This document shows positions 60,691 to 64,000 of a stretch of DNA of 64,000 nucleotides, one piece after another. The notes below the pieces were generated by a model. It was given only the letters and a program-made list of their open reading frames with translations. It had not been told where the DNA came from and searched no databases. Position 1 is the first letter of the stretch; each line of letters starts with the position of its first letter. Both the position numbers and the translations under genes were made by a program. Source of the DNA: Adineta steineri (lineage: Eukaryota > Rotifera > Eurotatoria > Adinetida > Adinetidae); the NCBI GenBank assembly GCA_905250115.1, contig CAJNOI010000019.1, positions 494,030-558,029 of the forward strand, written 5' to 3'.

Positions 60691-62777
60691 TTACGCAAAA
60701 ATTCTCGATGGAAGTATATTATAGATTGTTATAACAATAACAGCTAACCATGCCCATAAAAGAACAGTAAAAACCCAATATTTATTTTGAAAAAATGATT
60801 GATTTTCAAAATGGACTGGTCGACGAAGTTTTAATTGTGCTTGACGTCGAGCATTATAAACTAATAATGCTGGTATAACATATTGTACAGCAACACCAGC
60901 ATATGAACCCGTAAAACCAACAAGAAAATTAATATTTTCTGTTACTATACTAACTGTACAAGGAAATAGAAGAACAACTATAACAAGTATAATACGTTGT
61001 TTTCGTCCAATTTTTACACATGATTTTAAAACAGTTTCAAGATTATTTCGTAATGTTATTCCTATGATTGGAAAACTTGAACTTAATGTAAATACAGGAA
61101 ATAATGATATAAAATATGCTAAGAATTTAGGTACATAAACTGCTGATTGAGCACATCGTGTTGTTGGACGAAAATTTAATGTATATAAATCTTCAAATTT
61201 ATCAAATGTAAATACAGCTGTTAATGATAATAATAAATAAAATAAAGCGATACATATATAATCATATGCAAATAAAGATTTAAGTTTATTTTTTGAACGT
61301 ATTGGTGCTATTATACTAGGTATTGAATGATGACACATCTGTAAATAATTAAAATAAAACTATATGAAATGAAATCAAAATATCTACATACAAAACTGTA
61401 AACACAAATACCAAATAGTGGTGGAAGACTACGAAAACGAAATACAGCTGGACGAATTGGTGGATCGGGATGTTCACTACTGGTTTTTTGAGCAAGATGT
61501 ACAAGACATAGAATAATCATGGAGAGAAAAGCTATAATTGAAAGAAAATAAATTTCACCTAATATATAAATTTTGTTTTTTAATTACCTGACCAACGACA
61601 TAGAGTTGTAATCATCTGAAGAAATTTTGTTTTTTGTGCATTACCAAAAACGAATAAACCCAATGTACAAAAAAACAAAGCCTAAAATATATTTCAATTT
61701 GAATCACATTTTTATCAGTGATCTTAATTTTTCTTACAACAAATATTTGATAAACATGATGACGTGTTAATGAAGAACTTGCCCAACATAAATCATTAAT
61801 AGTGATATTCGTACACGGATTTGGTTCATATGTACTGAAATAATTTTATTTAAGAAAAAAAAATCAGTTATTGTTATTTTAACATACCAGATAACATCTC
61901 GAATTGATTTTGGAACAGCTGAACCATAAATAGCCAAATCTCCAAAGAGATATAATGATATACAAATATAGAAGATGATCAATCCCACTAGAATACAATT
62001 TCATAATTAAAATATATGAATAGATAAGATTAAACTAACCTTGATTTAAAAACATATTTGCCATTTCACCCTAAAAGTATTCAAATATTGATATATATTT
62101 TCAGCTTATGACGAGTGCTCTTTTAATATACTCTCAACTTCTATCACTGACCATTTCAATTTTTTCGACAATATCAAATTCATGTTTTTCTTGAGTTTGT
62201 GGTGAAATATACACTTCTATATAATATATGAATAAGAAAATGAATTGAAAATTATTATTTAATATCTACCTTCATTATTAATCGTACCAGGTAATAGTGC
62301 TGTTCGATCTGACTCTTCAATTTGTTCTTCTTCATCACTTGTTGGAGGAACAATCGTACCAAGGCGCTAAATATACATAGATTTAATTCTATTGAATTAA
62401 AAAATCTTTTCAATTCAAATTTACTCGATTGTGTGTTTTTCTTCGCATAAAATTTGCAATAGCCATAGCTTCAATCATATATGTTGCTGATATATAACTA
62501 TAAATAAAATATTCGCATTGAGTTAAAAGAACTTTATTTAATAATTTTGTTACCTAAAGAAGCCAAGTATCAATAAAAGTAGTGTACTCAACACATAACC
62601 ACCTTCATGAAAAGCTTTTGGAAGTGCTAATGCACCCGTACCAACGATAATATTAAAAATATAAATCATTCCAGTCTATAAAATAGTGATTCTTTTCTTT
62701 ATATCACAGAAAAAATTTCAACTTACACTTTGAGAAAATGATCCTTCAACAGGCTTTGATCTTGATGGTGGAAGCAT
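60691..62777 (-). CDS. TMEM104: TMEM104-like putative amino-acid transporter, multi-pass membrane protein
   Basis: Starts at 62777 (MLPPSRSKPVEGSFSQS). The first helix block is GMIYIFNIIVGTGALALPKAF (human IYMFNLIVGTGALTMPKAF); then come TYMIEAMAIANF, VEKIEMGEMANMFLNQVGL, YLFGDLAIYGSAVPKSIRDV, KTKFLQMITTLCRWSAF, FGICVYSFVC-CHHSIPSII, YTLNF, FPIIGITLRNNLET, GSYAGVAVQYVIPALLVY and VLLWAWLAVI. Order and spacing match TMEM104 (about 500 aa, SLC38-related amino-acid/auxin permease fold). The substrate is not established for the family. The exons are short with introns of about 50-60 bases; the C-terminal exon (60691-61338) is the longest. The MOSPD1-like gene ends 155 bases upstream on the same strand, and an acceptor-like ATATTTCTAG lies 16 bases before the ATG. 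Confidence 0.92.
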
Positions 62778-62932
62778 TTTTTCAATATTTTTCTAGAAAT
62801 ATTCAAACACTTGATTTTCTATGTAAGAAACAAAAAAACACTTTATGTTAGCACCGACTACAACATTAGAAAAAAAACGTATATATATACAGAACAAAAA
62901 ATAACAACAACAGTAAAGAAAATTGCTTCTTA

Positions 62933-63851
62933 TTATCGTCGAATGAAAACTACAGTTAAAAGACCTAGATATAAAAAATAAAATTAGATTTATTATAAGA
63001 AATATGATTTACCAAGAATATAACTAGCTATAACTTTAGAATTTGTTGTCATATGTAAATACGTTGGTAAATGTGTATTTAATTTATTTTCATTATCAGG
63101 TAATATAAGTATCAATGCACATAGAACACCAAGTATACTTAAAATAAATATAACTAATGGATCTCCTAAAAGAAAAGAAATATATATGATTGAATTATTT
63201 TCATTATAATTTACTTGTTTCTTGTTGTGATATATTCGTTATTGTTGCTGTTCTTATTCGACTTGATGAATGATTACTTTCTTCATCGAAATTTTCTTCT
63301 GAAGGTTTATAAGATAATATAGTACATGTTATATCTCGTTTGCCTAGAAGATCTTGTGGTTTTCGACGATCGAAATATTGTATACGGATTTTATGTGCAA
63401 CATTCTGATTTGATGAAGAAGATGACGTATCAAGAAGACGTACAATTCTAATAAATATAAAAAACAAAGAATTTTTTGTTTCTATAAAATCTATTTATTA
63501 CGTATCAACTGAATGTTGAGGACGAATTTCTCCTTGAGATTCAGCAATAGAATATATTCGTGGAGCTGTGCATAGCACTAGAAGAAGATAACGTTTTTTT
63601 TGTTATTTGATGATAACACAACAAAGAAAAAAACATCTTAGTAACCTTTGTAACGCACAGCAAAATCGTATGGGTTGTAAAGTGTTAATACCTGAGAAAA
63701 GGTGTTGGAATCATCTAAGATTAAATAAATATTTAAAAAAGATTTTGAGATAATTAATTTTTATCTTACCGAGATAGAATAGAAGAGAATTCGATGAACA
63801 GAAGAAAGGTAATTGCGAAGCATTGTGACTCAAATGTGTGGGTAAGGACAT
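62933..63851 (-). CDS. MOSPD1/3-like MSP-domain tail-anchored protein, 6 exons, 214 aa
   Basis: Exons 63851-63770, 63714-63646, 63577-63502, 63447-63215, 63165-63013 and 62964-62933 total 645 nt. The MSP (major sperm protein) domain has NSLLFYLDDSNTFSQVLTLY, NPYDFAVRYKVLCTAP and KPQDLLGKRDITCTIL. MOSPD1 has the same signature (VLTLYNPYEFAxKFKVLCTTP). Two C-terminal hydrophobic segments (LVIFILSILGVLCALILILP; VIASYILGLLTVVFI) separated by LPTYLHM match the MOSPD1 tail, and the length (213 aa in human) is almost identical. MOSPD proteins sit in the ER membrane and the MSP domain binds FFAT motifs. The second exon is short and the start could lie in an unseen upstream exon; an AG acceptor-like site precedes the ATG by eight bases. 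Confidence 0.9.
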
Positions 63852-64000
63852 CAACACATCTGTAAGGTACAGTTTTAAAAATGAGGAAAAAAAGCACATG
63901 GATCAACGATAGAGATATATCGTAGGGGGTGCGTCGATATATGACTCATCATAAGCAGCTGACAATTATAGAATGAAACTAAAAAAAAGAGACAGCAGTT
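63852..64000. other. 5' flank of the MOSPD1-like gene
   Basis: The right edge of the window holds probable promoter or 5' UTR of the minus-strand gene. Nothing more can be recognised. Confidence 0.3.

Noticed and set aside
1-64000. tRNA, rRNA, CRISPR or viral elements
   Set aside because: No tRNA A/B boxes with cloverleaf, no rRNA-like stretch, no regular spaced repeats and no reverse-transcriptase, integrase, capsid or polymerase-like frames were seen on either strand.

Overview
This is a gene-dense, AT-rich piece of an animal nuclear genome. Most introns are about 45-75 bases, gene gaps are short, and the conserved metazoan genes are clearly recognisable: TRPM channel, SLC35E3, FGGY kinase, EFCAB11, a large lipid transfer protein, PCM1, PIGQ, a CDK, BAF60/SMARCD, TRA2, ferritin, TMEM104 and MOSPD1. 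The compact introns, small DNA-transposon relics, TGTGGG-type interstitial repeats and a plant-type SABATH methyltransferase fit a bdelloid rotifer best. That assignment is inference; the sequence only proves a small-intron invertebrate.

Layout, left to right. Bases 1-457 are the 3' end of an RNF34/RFFL-type RING ligase. The + strand then carries a 23-exon TRPM channel (999-9107), a one-exon claudin-like four-TM protein, SLC35E3, FGGY kinase, EFCAB11 and a small secreted TIL-domain cysteine-rich protein (to 17394). On the minus strand lie a very large apolipophorin/vitellogenin-type lipid carrier (17970-28937) and the centriolar-satellite scaffold PCM1 (30591-36302). Next is an island of three intronless genes (37194-44954): a tail-anchored protein with a ParB-like N-terminal domain, an AIG1-like GTPase with a duplicated C-terminal domain, and a SABATH methyltransferase. 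The minus strand continues with an unrecognised basic Ser-rich protein, a CDK1-like kinase (PSTALRE), PIGQ and SMARCD. TRA2 is on the + strand, and ferritin, TMEM104 and MOSPD1 are on the minus strand at the right edge.

Three same-strand groups are spaced tightly enough, with splice-acceptor-like sequences just before the downstream ATG, to be candidates for spliced-leader polycistrons: SLC35E3-FGGY-EFCAB11, PIGQ-CDK (46 nt apart) and MOSPD1-TMEM104. Spliced-leader trans-splicing is known in bdelloids.

The non-coding space holds at least four short hAT-type MITEs, each with an 8-bp target duplication (three perfect, one 7/8). It also holds two longer relatives of one of them, a Harbinger-like 607-bp element beside the PIGQ splice donor, a two-copy unclassified repeat family, and a telomere-like GGGTGT array arranged as an inverted repeat inside a lipid-carrier intron. 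No viral element, CRISPR array, rRNA or tRNA was found. The most unusual part is the intronless island at 37-45 kb.
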